A DNA stretch of 37,084 nt, from contig ONGG01000038.1 in assembly GCA_900317305.1 (NCBI GenBank), forward strand, positions 1 through 37,084, given 5' to 3'. Under the pieces are notes generated by a model. That model worked only from the letters and a program-made list of their open reading frames with translations. It did not search any database and was not told the DNA's origin. Made by a program: the position numbers and the translations under genes. Numbering within the stretch: the first letter of the stretch is position 1; each line of letters opens with the position of its first letter. Of the stretch, positions 7,343 through 15,784 are shown piece after piece. Origin of the DNA: an uncultured Prevotellaceae bacterium. GTDB taxonomy: Bacteria; Bacteroidota; Bacteroidia; Bacteroidales; Bacteroidaceae.

Positions 7343-8734
7343 ATGAAAAACGGTATAACAATACTTCTGCTGGCATTCTGCCTCATCAACGGTGCGATGG
7401 CCTCGGGCGAACTGAAGCCCAGGGTGGTCATCCTGACCGACATCGCCCCCGGCAACATCGAGCCCGACGACATGGAGTCGATGGTGCGCCTCATGACCTA
7501 CGCCGACCGGCTCGAGATAGAGGCGCTCATCACCACGATAGGATGGAACTGCGACCCTTATCCAACCGAATGGGCCGACTCGCTCTACCGGGTAATCGAC
7601 GCCTACGAGAAGGATGTGAACAATCTGGCGATGCGCTCCGGTCAGAAACATTTCCTCACGCTGAAGAAAGAGCAGCAGCGGCAGCGCATCGGCTACTGGC
7701 CCTCGCCCAAGTACCTGAGAAGTCGCGTGGCGATGGGCAGTCAGCATGCCGGCATCGCGAGAGTGGGCAACGGCAACGACACGCCGGGCAGTGAACTGAT
7801 CATCCAACTCGTAGACGAGGATGATCCCCGCCCGCTCTGGGTGTGCTGCTGGGGAGGGGGCAACACGCTCGCCCAGGCCATCTGGCGCGTGAAACAGGAG
7901 CGGAGCCCCGAACAGTTGAAGGCTTTCCTCCACCGGCTGAGGGTGTACACCATCACCGACCAGGACATGGTCTATGCCATGCGCATGAACCGCGCCTACA
8001 GTTCACACCAGTGGATGCGTCGGGAGTTTGCCGACGACCTCCTGTTCATTTGGGACGAGAGCGCCTGGCTGTCGCAGAACGAACTGGGGAGCAGCCATTG
8101 GGACCAATATGCGCGGCTGATTCAGGGCAAGGGACACCTGGGGAAGGCCTACCCCACCTACAAATGGGGCGTAGAGGGCGACACACCCAGTTTCGTGAAC
8201 GTGCTGCCCAACGGACTGCACGACCCCGACCACCCCGAACAGATCGGTTGGGCGGGCTGTTTCCGCCGTGGCATCTGTCCCGACTCGCTTACTACGGCGT
8301 GGACCAACTGGCAGCAGCCACAGAAAGCCATCTCGCGAGGCTACGAGGAGCGTTTCTATCCCGCCGTCTTCAACGATTTCGCCGCCCGCATGGAATGGGC
8401 GGAGAAAGGGAACGGCAACAGGAATCCCGTGGTAGTGGTGAATGGCCGCAAGGGAACAAAGACGATTGAGATACGTGCGCATAGCGGCAAGCGTGTGCAA
8501 CTTGATGCCTCACGCTCTTACGACCCCGACGGGCACAGCCTCTCCTTCAACTGGTGGATACAGAAAGACGCGGGCTCATGCCCCGAGGGCGTGACGGTAG
8601 AGGCGCAGGGCGACAAGGCAAGCATCCTCATCCCTGAGGAGAACAGAAATGCCGAGATCCACGTCATCTGCGAGGTGACCGACAACGGCTCCATCCCACT
8701 AAGCAGTTATAGGAGGATGGTGATTAGGTTTTGA
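7343..8734 (+). CDS. Secreted Sde182/DUF1593 nucleoside-hydrolase-like protein
   Basis: A 463-residue exported protein. Residues 1-20 form a signal peptide (cleavage after GAMA). The mature N-terminal domain opens with RVVILTDIAPGNIEPDDMESMVR, an Asp-rich metal site like the DTDxxxDD motif of nucleoside hydrolases, and continues with WVCCWGGGNTLAQAIW and the RVYTITDQD segment typical of the DUF1593 (Sde182) family. The last 90 residues or so (from about 375, including QLDASRSYDPDG) form an Ig/PKD-like beta domain, as usual for this family. Its members are often found with polysaccharide-degradation genes; a precise substrate is not established. No own promoter was seen; a TGA stop begins the TTTGAGG repeats at 8733. 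Confidence 0.85.
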   Translation: MKNGITILLLAFCLINGAMASGELKPRVVILTDIAPGNIEPDDMESMVRLMTYADRLEIEALITTIGWNCDPYPTEWADSLYRVIDAYEKDVNNLAMRSGQKHFLTLKKEQQRQRIGYWPSPKYLRSRVAMGSQHAGIARVGNGNDTPGSELIIQLVDEDDPRPLWVCCWGGGNTLAQAIWRVKQERSPEQLKAFLHRLRVYTITDQDMVYAMRMNRAYSSHQWMRREFADDLLFIWDESAWLSQNELGSSHWDQYARLIQGKGHLGKAYPTYKWGVEGDTPSFVNVLPNGLHDPDHPEQIGWAGCFRRGICPDSLTTAWTNWQQPQKAISRGYEERFYPAVFNDFAARMEWAEKGNGNRNPVVVVNGRKGTKTIEIRAHSGKRVQLDASRSYDPDGHSLSFNWWIQKDAGSCPEGVTVEAQGDKASILIPEENRNAEIHVICEVTDNGSIPLSSYRRMVIRF

Positions 8735-8890
8735 GGTTTGAGGTTTTGAGGTTTGAGGTTTACCATGCTTCGCATGATGAACATCGGCAGCGCCTCGGCA
8801 ATTAGAGCAAGCTCTATTGCGCTCAACTTGCACGATGTTTGAGATTTACCATGCTTCGCATGATGAACATCGGCGACGCCTCGGCAATTA
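8733..8890 (+). repeat. GAGGTTT array plus repeat family A (one and a half copies)
   Basis: Four 7-8 bp GAGGTTT units (8733-8761) start in the stop codon of the preceding gene. Then comes family A: CATGCTTCGCATG hairpin, ATGAACATCGGC, GCCTCGGCAATTAG, the palindrome AGAGCAAGCTCT, CTTGCACGATGTTTGAG, and from about 8847 a second partial copy. The same module follows the antiporter gene at 36636. Confidence 0.75.
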
Positions 8891-8961
8891 GTCGCTAAAG
8901 TCGTTAAGGTATCTAAGGTCCTTAAGGTCGTTAGGGTCGTTAGGGTCGTTAAGGTCGTTAA
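8890..8961 (+). repeat. 9-bp tandem array, eight units (family D)
   Basis: Eight consecutive 9-mers of the type (A/G)GTCGTTA(A/G) run from the end of repeat A to 32 bases before the glycerate kinase gene. Confidence 0.85.
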
Positions 8962-8993
8962 AACAATGCTATTGATTAAACTCCAATATAATC

Positions 8994-10061
8994 ATGAAAA
9001 TTGTCGTTGCTTTGGATTCTTTCAAGGGCTGCTTGACCTCGCAGGAGGCCAACCAAGCCGCTGCTGTGGGCATCAAGGGTGTGTGCCCGGAAGCAGAAAT
9101 CGTGCAGGTGCCCGTAAGTGATGGTGGAGAGGGATTCACCGCGGCCTTCCATGCTGCCATTGGTGGCGAACTGGTGGAGGTGGCGGTGAAAGACCCGATG
9201 ATGCGCAACATCAAGGCGAAATACCTGCTGCACGATGGCATGGCGGTGATAGAGGTGGCACAGGCCTGCGGTCTGGCGCTGCTCACCCCCGAGGAGAGGA
9301 ATCCGCTGGTGGCCACCAGTTACGGGGTGGGTCAAATGGTGGCCGATGCCGTGCGCAAAGGGGCCACGCGGTTCACCATCGGCCTCGGCGGCAGCGCCAC
9401 CAGCGACAACGGGGCCGGGATGCTGAGGGCGCTCATCGATGCCTTCGCCCCACACGGCCAATGGGACGACATCGCAGAACTGAAACAGATACGATTCACC
9501 ATTGCCACCGACGTGAAGAACCCGCTCTGCGGAGAGAACGGCGCCGCCCATGTGTTCGCTCCACAGAAGGGGGCGACACCCGAGATGGTGCTCCAACTCG
9601 ACGAGCGGGCGAGGCGGTTCGCCGAGGTGTCGGCCAAGCATTTCGGCTTCGACCGCTCACGGCACGAAGGTGCCGGTGCGGCAGGCGGACTGGGCTATGC
9701 CTTCATGCAATATCTTGATGCGGAATGCCGGTCGGGCATCGAACTGCTGCTCGACACCATCCGCTTCGACGAGACCGTGAGCGACGCCAACCTCGTCGTC
9801 ACCGGCGAAGGCTCCGCCGACCGCCAGACGCTGATGGGCAAACTGCCGATGGGCATCCTGAGCCGTTCGGCGGGCGTGCCCACCTGCCTCATCGCCGGCC
9901 GGATAAGCGACCGCGAAGAACTGCTCAAGGCGGGCTTCGCCGTGGTAGAGTGCATCAATCCCCCCGGCATCGCGCTCGAAGAGGCCCTCCGCCCCGAAGT
10001 GGCCCGGCAAAACATCAGCCAGACGGTAGAACATATTCTAAGAGAGAGAAAGAAACTATAG
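8994..10061 (+). CDS. garK: Glycerate 2-kinase (GarK/GlxK family)
   Basis: A 355-residue cytosolic enzyme that phosphorylates D-glycerate to 2-phosphoglycerate with ATP. Family features: N-terminal MKIVVALDSFKGCLTSQEAN, VPVSDGGEGF (about 40-50), GLALLTPEERNPLVATSYGVG, the glycine-rich IGLGGSATSDNGAGM at about 130 and VVTGEGSADRQT near 265-275. Length is close to the usual 375. The neighbour facing it is a phosphoglycolate-phosphatase-like gene, which fits glycolate/glycerate metabolism, although the two are convergent and not an operon. The TAG stop codon is the last three bases of the first unit of the 9-bp array that follows. Confidence 0.9.
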   Translation: MKIVVALDSFKGCLTSQEANQAAAVGIKGVCPEAEIVQVPVSDGGEGFTAAFHAAIGGELVEVAVKDPMMRNIKAKYLLHDGMAVIEVAQACGLALLTPEERNPLVATSYGVGQMVADAVRKGATRFTIGLGGSATSDNGAGMLRALIDAFAPHGQWDDIAELKQIRFTIATDVKNPLCGENGAAHVFAPQKGATPEMVLQLDERARRFAEVSAKHFGFDRSRHEGAGAAGGLGYAFMQYLDAECRSGIELLLDTIRFDETVSDANLVVTGEGSADRQTLMGKLPMGILSRSAGVPTCLIAGRISDREELLKAGFAVVECINPPGIALEEALRPEVARQNISQTVEHILRERKKL

Positions 10062-10214
10062 AGACTATAGAGGCTATAGAAACTATAGAAACTATAGAAA
10101 CTATAGAGACTATAGAAACTATAGAGGCTATAGAAACTATAGAAACTATAGAAACTATAGAGGCTATAGAGACTATAGAGGCTATAGAGGCTATAGAAAC
10201 TATAGAGACTATAG
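10053..10214 (+). repeat. 9-bp tandem array, eighteen units (family D)
   Basis: Exactly 162 bases made of eighteen 9-mers, (A/G)(A/G)(A/G)CTATAG, each with the 6-bp palindrome CTATAG. The first unit overlaps the end of the glycerate kinase gene and supplies its TAG stop. The array ends shortly before the end of the convergent phosphatase gene. Confidence 0.95.
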
Positions 10215-10270
10215 CCCCCCAAAGCTTCGCAAAAGCATCGCAGAAGCAGAAGCTGAAGCAAAAATCAGAA

Positions 10271-10921
10271 TCACTCCAGTATCTCGCTGGGCTTCTCTAC
10301 CAGCGAGGTGGCGCCGTGGGCCAGGAGGAAGTCGCGGTCGCGGAAACCCCAGAGCACGCTGATGCAGGGGATGCCGCAGTTGGCCGCCGTGGCGATGTCT
10401 ACATCGCTGTCGCCGATGTAGACCACTTGCCTTTTCGTAGCCCCTACCTGCCGCATCACCTCGAGCACGGTGTCGGGGGCAGGTTTCTTGCGCACGTGCT
10501 CACTCTCGCCGATGGCCACATCCACCAGTCCGCTGAAGAAATGCTGGCAGAGCGACTTCGTGGCCGCATCAAACTTGTTGCTCACCACGGCCACGGTCTT
10601 GCCCCTGGCCTTCAGTTCCCTGAGCAGCGGCATGATGCCGTCGTAGGGCTTCGTTGTGTCGAGGCTGTGCTCCAGATAGTGCTGGCGGAAGATGCTGAGT
10701 GCTGACTCTAAGAGCGGGTTGCGGTCGCCATCGGGCACGGCCCGCTCGATGAGTTTCCTCACGCCGTTGCCCACAAACCGGCGCACATCGTCGGTGCTGT
10801 GCTCGGGCAGTTGCACGGCGCGCATGGCATAGTTGCAACTGGCGGCCAGGTCGGCCAGGGTGTCGAGCAGCGTACCGTCGAGGTCGAAGATATATACGTC
10901 GTAGTGGTCGTAGTGGTTCAT
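10271..10921 (-). CDS. HAD-family phosphatase, phosphoglycolate phosphatase type
   Basis: A 216-residue HAD hydrolase. Motif I is FDLDGTLLDT with the nucleophilic Asp at about residue 12; motif II is VVSNK (about 115); KKPAPDT carries the motif III Lys; motif IV is GDSDVDIATA (about 170). The helical cap between motifs I and II is of the Gph/PGP type (C1 cap), matching 2-phosphoglycolate phosphatase, which removes the DNA-repair and oxygenation by-product; related sugar-phosphate phosphatases cannot be excluded. It starts in an ATGA overlap with the end of malQ and so is translated as the second gene of that operon. Confidence 0.85.
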   Translation of the reverse strand: MNHYDHYDVYIFDLDGTLLDTLADLAASCNYAMRAVQLPEHSTDDVRRFVGNGVRKLIERAVPDGDRNPLLESALSIFRQHYLEHSLDTTKPYDGIMPLLRELKARGKTVAVVSNKFDAATKSLCQHFFSGLVDVAIGESEHVRKKPAPDTVLEVMRQVGATKRQVVYIGDSDVDIATAANCGIPCISVLWGFRDRDFLLAHGATSLVEKPSEILE

Positions 10922-13638
10922 CGTTTACTCCGTGTGATCATCGTCTTGAGTTTGTGGTTGTATTTCGAAGCCTCCATGAGTTGTTCTATCGTCGTGGTCA
11001 TGCGGTATTTCCACTGGTTATACACGTCGTAGGGCGAGTTGATGCGCTCGTCGGCCACGCGTTTCCCCCTCAGTTCGCCGTCCATGGAGAGCCAGTCTTG
11101 CAGGGCGAGCACGCAGAGCATCGACGGCGAGTAGATCTGGCGGGCAATGATCTCCTCGGCCACATGCGCCGGCAACTGCTGGGGCGCACGGCCGATGTGC
11201 TGGAGCATGGTGGCATAATAGCGCTGGGCGCGGCCCATGTTCTCCTCCCACCACAGGCGCAGCGGCGGCATGTCGTGGGTGGAGAGGGTGCTAAGGCTGC
11301 GGTAGGGGTTGGCCTCAAGATGGGCGAACTCCAGTCCGAACTGCTTGGGCATGCTCTGTATCTCGGTGGAGAGGATGCGTCGCTGCTCGAGTACCTGCGC
11401 CACGCAGTGGGGCAGCATGCCCAGGTCCTCGGCCACCACCAGCATCCTCGTCTCGGCGAGCATGCCGCTGAGTTTCAGGTCGGCCTGGGCGGCCCAGAAG
11501 TCGTTGTGCCGCTCATAGAAATAGTTGTTGTAGAGCCGCATGAACGCATCTTTCTCGTCGGGGCCCAGTACCTCGTACACGGGTTCGTTGTAGGCCATGA
11601 ACCTGGGGTGATAGAGGCCTCCATGGTGCAGGTCCTCGAGGAAGAGCACGTTGGCAATGAGCCGGTAGAGTCCGTCGCGAATCCAGAGACTGTTCTCGTC
11701 GTTGCGCCCGCCGAAGTGGTCGCGCACCTTCACCTGTGTGTCGTATTCCTCGCGCAGGGCATAGAGCCCGTAGGGTTTCTGCACGAGGAAGTGCTCCTTG
11801 ACATACGCCTCGTGGATGCCGAAGATGCGCCGCAGGATACCGTCGTTGATGAACGGCCGGGTGTGCAGTTCCTTGCGGAAGGGCAGTCCGTAGCGCGAGA
11901 TCTCCTCCTCGCTCATGGGCAGAGCGGGAGCGAAATGGCCCATGTTGGCCAGCACGGCATCGCCGGGAATCTCCCAGATGCGGAAGTAGCCCACGGCATG
12001 GTCGATGCGGATGGCGTCGAAATATTGTTGGGTGTGCCTCATGCGACTGCGGAACCAGGCGAAGATGCCGTGTGGCGCGGTGGTGTCGAGGCGTTCGTTG
12101 TCGTCGGTCCAACGGTAATTGGGGAATCCCCAGTTCTGTCCGTGATACGACTCGTTGTCGGGAGGTGTGCCCATCTGGATGTCGAGGTCGAAGAACGACG
12201 GGTATTGCCAGGTCTCCACGCTGTCGCGGTAGACGCCGATGGGCAGGTCGCCCATGAGGGCCACGCCCAGCGAGTGGGCATACCGCGAGGCCCCAAGCAG
12301 TTGGAGGTGCAGGTGATACTGCACGAAGAAAATCTTGTCGCGTTCGGCAGCCTCCTGCTCCAACAGTTCGCGCACGCGGCTGTTGTCGTATTCGGCATAT
12401 TCGCCCCAGTCGGTGAAGCGCGAGGTGTGGTGCTTGTCGCGCAGGATACAGAAGGCGGCATAGGGCACGAGCCACTCCTCGTTGTCGCCGACGAACTGCT
12501 GGCATTCGGCGGTGGCGAGGGTGCTGGCGCCATGCTCCTCGAACACGCTGTCCACGTAGGCCATCTTCACCTTGTCCACCGCCATATAGTCGCTGTAGTC
12601 GAGGGCGTTGAGTTCGCGCCGCTGCCGGTTGAAGGCCACCATCTTCGTCTCGTCGGAGAGGGGCGGCAGTTGGGCGAGGTCGAGGTAGTGGGGATGCAGG
12701 GCGAAGGCCGAGATGGCGTTGTAGGGATGCGAGTCGGTCCAGGAGTGGGTGCTGGTGGTGTCGGCCACGGGCAGCAGTTGAATCACCTTCATGCCCACCT
12801 GTGCGGCCCATTCTGCCATGCGCTTCAGGTCGCCGAAGTCGCCCACGCCGTAGGATTGCTCCGACCGCAGCGAGAAGACGGGCACCGCCACGCCGGCGGC
12901 CTTCCACACCTGTTCCTTCAGGCGCAGGGGTTCGCGGTAGAGCACGAGCACCTGTCCGTCGCCCACCTCGGCGTCGAGCGTAGTGCGGTTCTCCCCTTCC
13001 TCCCAGGCCTCGAGCAGGTTGGTCTTGTCGTCGATCACCACATATTTGTATTCGAGCGGCAGCGGCATCCCCTCGATGTTCACCGAGAGAATCCACTCGG
13101 CATCACCGATGGGTGTCATGCGGTGGAAGCGCGACGGGTTCCAGCAGCCGATGGCGGGATGGCTGCCGCAGACGCCCAGCGACTGTCCCTTGAGCAGTTG
13201 GGGTGCCGACACACGGAAGACGATGGTGCGGCGGAAGAGGGGCACCCGCTCGGCCCTCACCTCCTCATGGCGCTGGTGCAGGGTGGTCACGCCGAAGGCT
13301 TCAGAGTAGAGATGGCTCTGCAGGGGCTCGTCGCGCCAGAGGTCGGGGAAATAGTAGTCGCGGGCACTGTCGAAGGCGAACCGCCGCGGCACTTTGTCGT
13401 ACTCGCGCCGCAAGAGGTGGCCTTCGCTGTCCATCACCTGGTAGCTGTAGGTGATAGAGGTGACGGGCCGCTGCCGCGACTCCATCACCGAGGTCTCGAG
13501 GGTCCACACCTCCCCGTCGTCGGTGACCATGGGCAGAAGGTAGTTGCGTGAGCGCTGGCCACCAGTGTGGTAAGTGATGGCCACGAAGAGGCTCTGTCCC
13601 CAAGCCGTGCTGTAATGTATGCTGAATCTGAGTTTCAT
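10918..13638 (-). CDS. malQ: 4-alpha-glucanotransferase (amylomaltase) with N-terminal CBM20 modules
   Basis: A 906-residue GH77 enzyme that transfers glucan chains between malto-oligosaccharides. The first 250 residues or so hold two starch-binding CBM20-like modules (FSIHYSTAWGQSLFVAITYHTG; then FRVSAPQLLKGQSLGVCGSHPAIGCWNP). The GH77 domain follows: SYGVGDFGDLKRMAEWAAQVG, the nucleophile region IRIDHAVGYFRIWEIPGD, the acid/base in VVAEDLGMLP and STHDMPPLRLWW. This domain order and length are usual in Bacteroidetes. The start at 13638 (MKLRFSI) is used because the frame upstream is made of the 9-bp array and would add a Leu/Ile/Asp tripeptide repeat. Operon with the HAD phosphatase. Confidence 0.93.
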   Translation of the reverse strand: MKLRFSIHYSTAWGQSLFVAITYHTGGQRSRNYLLPMVTDDGEVWTLETSVMESRQRPVTSITYSYQVMDSEGHLLRREYDKVPRRFAFDSARDYYFPDLWRDEPLQSHLYSEAFGVTTLHQRHEEVRAERVPLFRRTIVFRVSAPQLLKGQSLGVCGSHPAIGCWNPSRFHRMTPIGDAEWILSVNIEGMPLPLEYKYVVIDDKTNLLEAWEEGENRTTLDAEVGDGQVLVLYREPLRLKEQVWKAAGVAVPVFSLRSEQSYGVGDFGDLKRMAEWAAQVGMKVIQLLPVADTTSTHSWTDSHPYNAISAFALHPHYLDLAQLPPLSDETKMVAFNRQRRELNALDYSDYMAVDKVKMAYVDSVFEEHGASTLATAECQQFVGDNEEWLVPYAAFCILRDKHHTSRFTDWGEYAEYDNSRVRELLEQEAAERDKIFFVQYHLHLQLLGASRYAHSLGVALMGDLPIGVYRDSVETWQYPSFFDLDIQMGTPPDNESYHGQNWGFPNYRWTDDNERLDTTAPHGIFAWFRSRMRHTQQYFDAIRIDHAVGYFRIWEIPGDAVLANMGHFAPALPMSEEEISRYGLPFRKELHTRPFINDGILRRIFGIHEAYVKEHFLVQKPYGLYALREEYDTQVKVRDHFGGRNDENSLWIRDGLYRLIANVLFLEDLHHGGLYHPRFMAYNEPVYEVLGPDEKDAFMRLYNNYFYERHNDFWAAQADLKLSGMLAETRMLVVAEDLGMLPHCVAQVLEQRRILSTEIQSMPKQFGLEFAHLEANPYRSLSTLSTHDMPPLRLWWEENMGRAQRYYATMLQHIGRAPQQLPAHVAEEIIARQIYSPSMLCVLALQDWLSMDGELRGKRVADERINSPYDVYNQWKYRMTTTIEQLMEASKYNHKLKTMITRSKR

Positions 13639-13644
13639 AGCGGT

Positions 13645-13779
13645 ATTACTTAGGATGACTAGGATAACTAGGGTTACTAGAATCTCTAGAATAACTAGAA
13701 TATCTAGAATATCTAGAATAACTAGGATAACTAGAATATCTAGGATATCTAGAATAACTAGGATATCTAGAATATCAAG
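13645..13779. repeat. 9-bp tandem array, fifteen units (family D)
   Basis: Fifteen 9-mers of the type (A/G)ATANCTAG, with a CTAG core in nearly every unit. It begins 6 bases upstream of the malQ start codon, between two divergent genes, so the malQ promoter must lie inside or beyond it; no clear TAnnTTTG box on the minus strand was seen. Confidence 0.95.
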
Positions 13780-13861
13780 CAAAAATACAATTAAGCGAGC
13801 GAAAAACCAAATTTTAAGTGGGTTTATTCCTCACCTCTCTGCAAAAAACTGGATTATAATT

Positions 13862-13891
13862 TTGTTCTGCCTCCGATTTTATATACCTTTG
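13862..13891 (+). promoter_or_regulatory. Promoter of the 64-residue membrane protein gene
   Basis: TTG at 13862-13864 and TACCTTTG at 13884-13891 with 19 bases between them. The leader is about 60 bases. Confidence 0.75.
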
Positions 13892-13957
13892 CCACATTGG
13901 GGAAAGCGGTTTCGCTTACCCTCATCTACATTCCTCTCACCGCTTAGCACGAAGAAA

Positions 13958-14152
13958 ATGGACTGGCTCATCTCTTTTGGAAAAGAAAATTTCGACCTGA
14001 TCAACCTCGCGGTCGGCTTCATCGGCGTCGTCGTGGCTATCATCGCCTTGATGGTGGAAATCAAGGCAAAGAAACGCAAGAAGGCGAAAGCCAAAGAGAA
14101 GGAAAAAGAGAAAGAGCAGGAGAAGGAGAAGCAGATAAAGGAAGAAGAATGA
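13958..14152 (+). CDS. 64-residue single-pass membrane protein with charged tail
   Basis: Begins MDWLISFGKENFDLINLA, followed by one hydrophobic helix (about residues 16-38, VGFIGVVVAIIALMVEI) and a very basic then alternating Lys/Glu tail (KEKEKEKEQEKEKQ), likely a long charged helix or coiled coil in the cytoplasm. In-frame ATG codons upstream lie before the promoter at 13862-13891, so this start is favoured. No family was recognised. The good promoter makes a real gene likely. Confidence 0.65.
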   Translation: MDWLISFGKENFDLINLAVGFIGVVVAIIALMVEIKAKKRKKAKAKEKEKEKEQEKEKQIKEEE

Positions 14153-14200
14153 CGAGACGCACAAAAGGGGAAGTAGGGCGGATGCCCCACCCCACCCTTG

Positions 14201-14866
14201 TCATGGCACTTTCTTTGAGCTGAACTGATAACCGTCCCATTCCAGCACCTCGTTCCATCGATCACCGCCACCGGCTGCCGACACCTTGATATTCTTTCCT
14301 TTTCGTGGGAGGAAGAACACGCTCAGGCCGTCGCCGTCGTACAACGCACCGATATCCTCGGCATAGATTTCTCTCATCTTCTTCGTCTTATTGTCGTAGA
14401 CGAAGAAATACGTCCCTACATAATCATCCCAGCCGTAGTCACCCCCCATCACCCAATAGGTGTTGGCGCATACCAGTTTATGCTTGCCGTCGGCGCAGTT
14501 CCAGAAGCACATCTCCATCACCACGGTGTCACGCTCTTCAGGATGGATAATCTGATAGCGCATATACCCGTTTTTCGTATCCAGGATGATGCTTGTGTTT
14601 TTGCTCAGTGGTTTCTTCTGCTGATACCGCTGCCATTCGCCGCACACCTTGTCGTAGAACTTCTTTTCTTTAGAGTGGTTGAGGAAGGCCGTGACGAAGT
14701 CGGATATGACAGGGCGGCTACCCTGGCTTCTTACTGCAATATATGGCAGATCAGGATACTCCGGGTATTCAAACTGCTGTGCCGACACATCTGGCATCCA
14801 TGCCAGCATCGCCACCGTCACCAGCAGACAGGCGAAGCAACGATATATCTTTTCTTTCTTTTTCAT
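14201..14866 (-). CDS. Secreted protein of unknown function
   Basis: A 221-residue protein with a signal peptide (basic MKKKEKIYR, hydrophobic core, VSA-QQ cleavage at about residue 29). The mature part contains FLNHSKEKKFYDKVCGEWQR and several aromatic beta-strand segments (GYMRYQI, DYVGTYFFVYDNKTKKM, WNEVLEWDGYQF) that suggest a small beta-rich periplasmic or outer-surface domain. No catalytic motif or family was recognised. It is a single gene, convergent with the 64-residue protein gene. Confidence 0.8.
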   Translation of the reverse strand: MKKKEKIYRCFACLLVTVAMLAWMPDVSAQQFEYPEYPDLPYIAVRSQGSRPVISDFVTAFLNHSKEKKFYDKVCGEWQRYQQKKPLSKNTSIILDTKNGYMRYQIIHPEERDTVVMEMCFWNCADGKHKLVCANTYWVMGGDYGWDDYVGTYFFVYDNKTKKMREIYAEDIGALYDGDGLSVFFLPRKGKNIKVSAAGGGDRWNEVLEWDGYQFSSKKVP

Positions 14867-15222
14867 ATCTCGGTTTTATTACGTTTTTGAAGTGTCGCAT
14901 TCACTCAACATTTAGTAGTTCAGGAATTGCAGGAGTTCAGCCCCGTTGACGGGGCATCACACGATATACGATAGCAAATGTAGGAAAAATAATCGAAACC
15001 GTGTATCTGTTAGGTAAAAAAAATGGCATTTTCCCGATATCGATGCCTGGCAAGTCGGTCGGGAAGAATCGCAAAAAAGGATAGGAATGGTGTCGGGACC
15101 ATCAGACGATGATCATGGAGAGAAAAGAACACAGGCAAAATCTGCCCAAATGGCATCGATTTCGCCCGTGTTTGTTCAAGATCTCTCAATGCTTGTTGAG
15201 ACCATTATGCATCTCTCTTGCG
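14867..15222. other. Gene-poor stretch
   Basis: Holds the candidate promoter at 14974-14982 and, in the leader, a small CCCCG-TTGA-CGGGG hairpin at 14941-14954. Short frames here have no coding character. Nothing else was recognised. Confidence 0.5.
14974..14982 (-). promoter_or_regulatory. Possible -7 box for the secreted unknown protein
   Basis: TACATTTGC on the minus strand fits TAnnTTTG and would give a leader of about 100 bases. No TTG at the right distance. Confidence 0.45.
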
Positions 15223-15384
15223 TTAGATCTGCCGCAGTTTCGGATCCACATACGTCGCGGTGGTGAAATAGCAGATGACCTTGTAGGAGTCAATGAGTTT
15301 GGAGATCGTTTTCTTACACTTGGCAGCAAAAGTCAACTTTTCGTACTCTAATGCTACAACGGGGGGGACTGTCATTGTTTCCAT
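15223..15384 (-). CDS. 53-residue basic peptide, unknown function
   Basis: Begins METMTVPPVVALEYEKLTF and continues AAKCKKTISKLIDSYKVICY; it is basic and partly hydrophobic, with two cysteines and no signal peptide. The start is the first in-frame ATG after a good promoter (15519-15549); ATG codons further upstream would precede the transcript start. The leader is therefore about 130 bases, long for such a gene. No family was recognised. The promoter supports it; codon evidence is limited by its length. Confidence 0.45.
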   Translation of the reverse strand: METMTVPPVVALEYEKLTFAAKCKKTISKLIDSYKVICYFTTATYVDPKLRQI

Positions 15385-15518
15385 AATCGATATTTTTTTT
15401 TGTTTAATTGTTTTTCTCACTTCGACAGGCAGACCTGTCTGTTTTGTTTTTTTCGGATGAAAAGGAAACTGAGCGCAATCAAACTTGCTTGAATGGCCGA
15501 GGTGTCGCTTTTCTGTTA

Positions 15519-15549
15519 CAAATATAGGGCATTTTTCATCGGCATCAAA
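15519..15549 (-). promoter_or_regulatory. Promoter pointing to the 53-residue ORF
   Basis: On the minus strand TTTG (15546-15549) and TATATTTG (15519-15526) are 19 bases apart, a very good Bacteroidetes promoter. Confidence 0.65.
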
Positions 15550-15657
15550 GGTTTTTCTCATAATAATGCCAGAGTAGATAAGACACAAAAGCGAATATCA
15601 GACAAATGAAACAAAACATCGAAAAAGTTGTCTTAAAAGGGTGCTTTTTTTGGTTTT

Positions 15658-15755
15658 TCCTCGCCTTGCACTACCTTTGCGGCTACGCCGCGAAGGTACT
15701 CCCGCTCGAAAAAGCAAAAAAGATTTTGCTTTTTCCTCGCTTAATCGTACCTTTG
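15658..15755 (+). repeat. Repeat family E upstream of mltG
   Basis: Order: CCTCGCCTTGCAC, a TACCTTTG box (15672-15679), hairpin CGGC-TAC-GCCG, the inverted box CGAAGGTA, CTCCCGCTCG, a second hairpin (AAAAAGCAAAA 15709-15719 with TTTTGCTTTTT 15724-15734), CCTCGCTTAATCG and a final TACCTTTG (15748-15755). The same plan with other stem sequences precedes glnS and msrC. Confidence 0.8.
15726..15755 (+). promoter_or_regulatory. mltG promoter inside repeat family E
   Basis: TTG at 15726-15728, within the right arm of the second hairpin, and TACCTTTG at 15748-15755, spaced 19 bases. The leader is about 25 bases. Confidence 0.8.
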
Positions 15756-15784
15756 CAGAAACATAACAACAACTAACTGGTAAA

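Noticed and set aside
10954-13551. Long open frame of 865 codons on the plus strand, opposite malQ
   Set aside because: It is an antisense shadow of the GC-rich malQ gene; it has low-complexity composition (His, Val, Gly, Glu rich) and no motif.
15109-15351. 80-codon plus-strand frame
   Set aside because: No promoter box or recognisable domain, and it overlaps the better supported minus-strand small ORF.
15424-15455. Plus-strand terminator (GACAGG/CCTGTC stem followed by a T-rich run)
   Set aside because: No plus-strand gene ends nearby; it is more likely part of the leader of the 53-residue ORF or chance.
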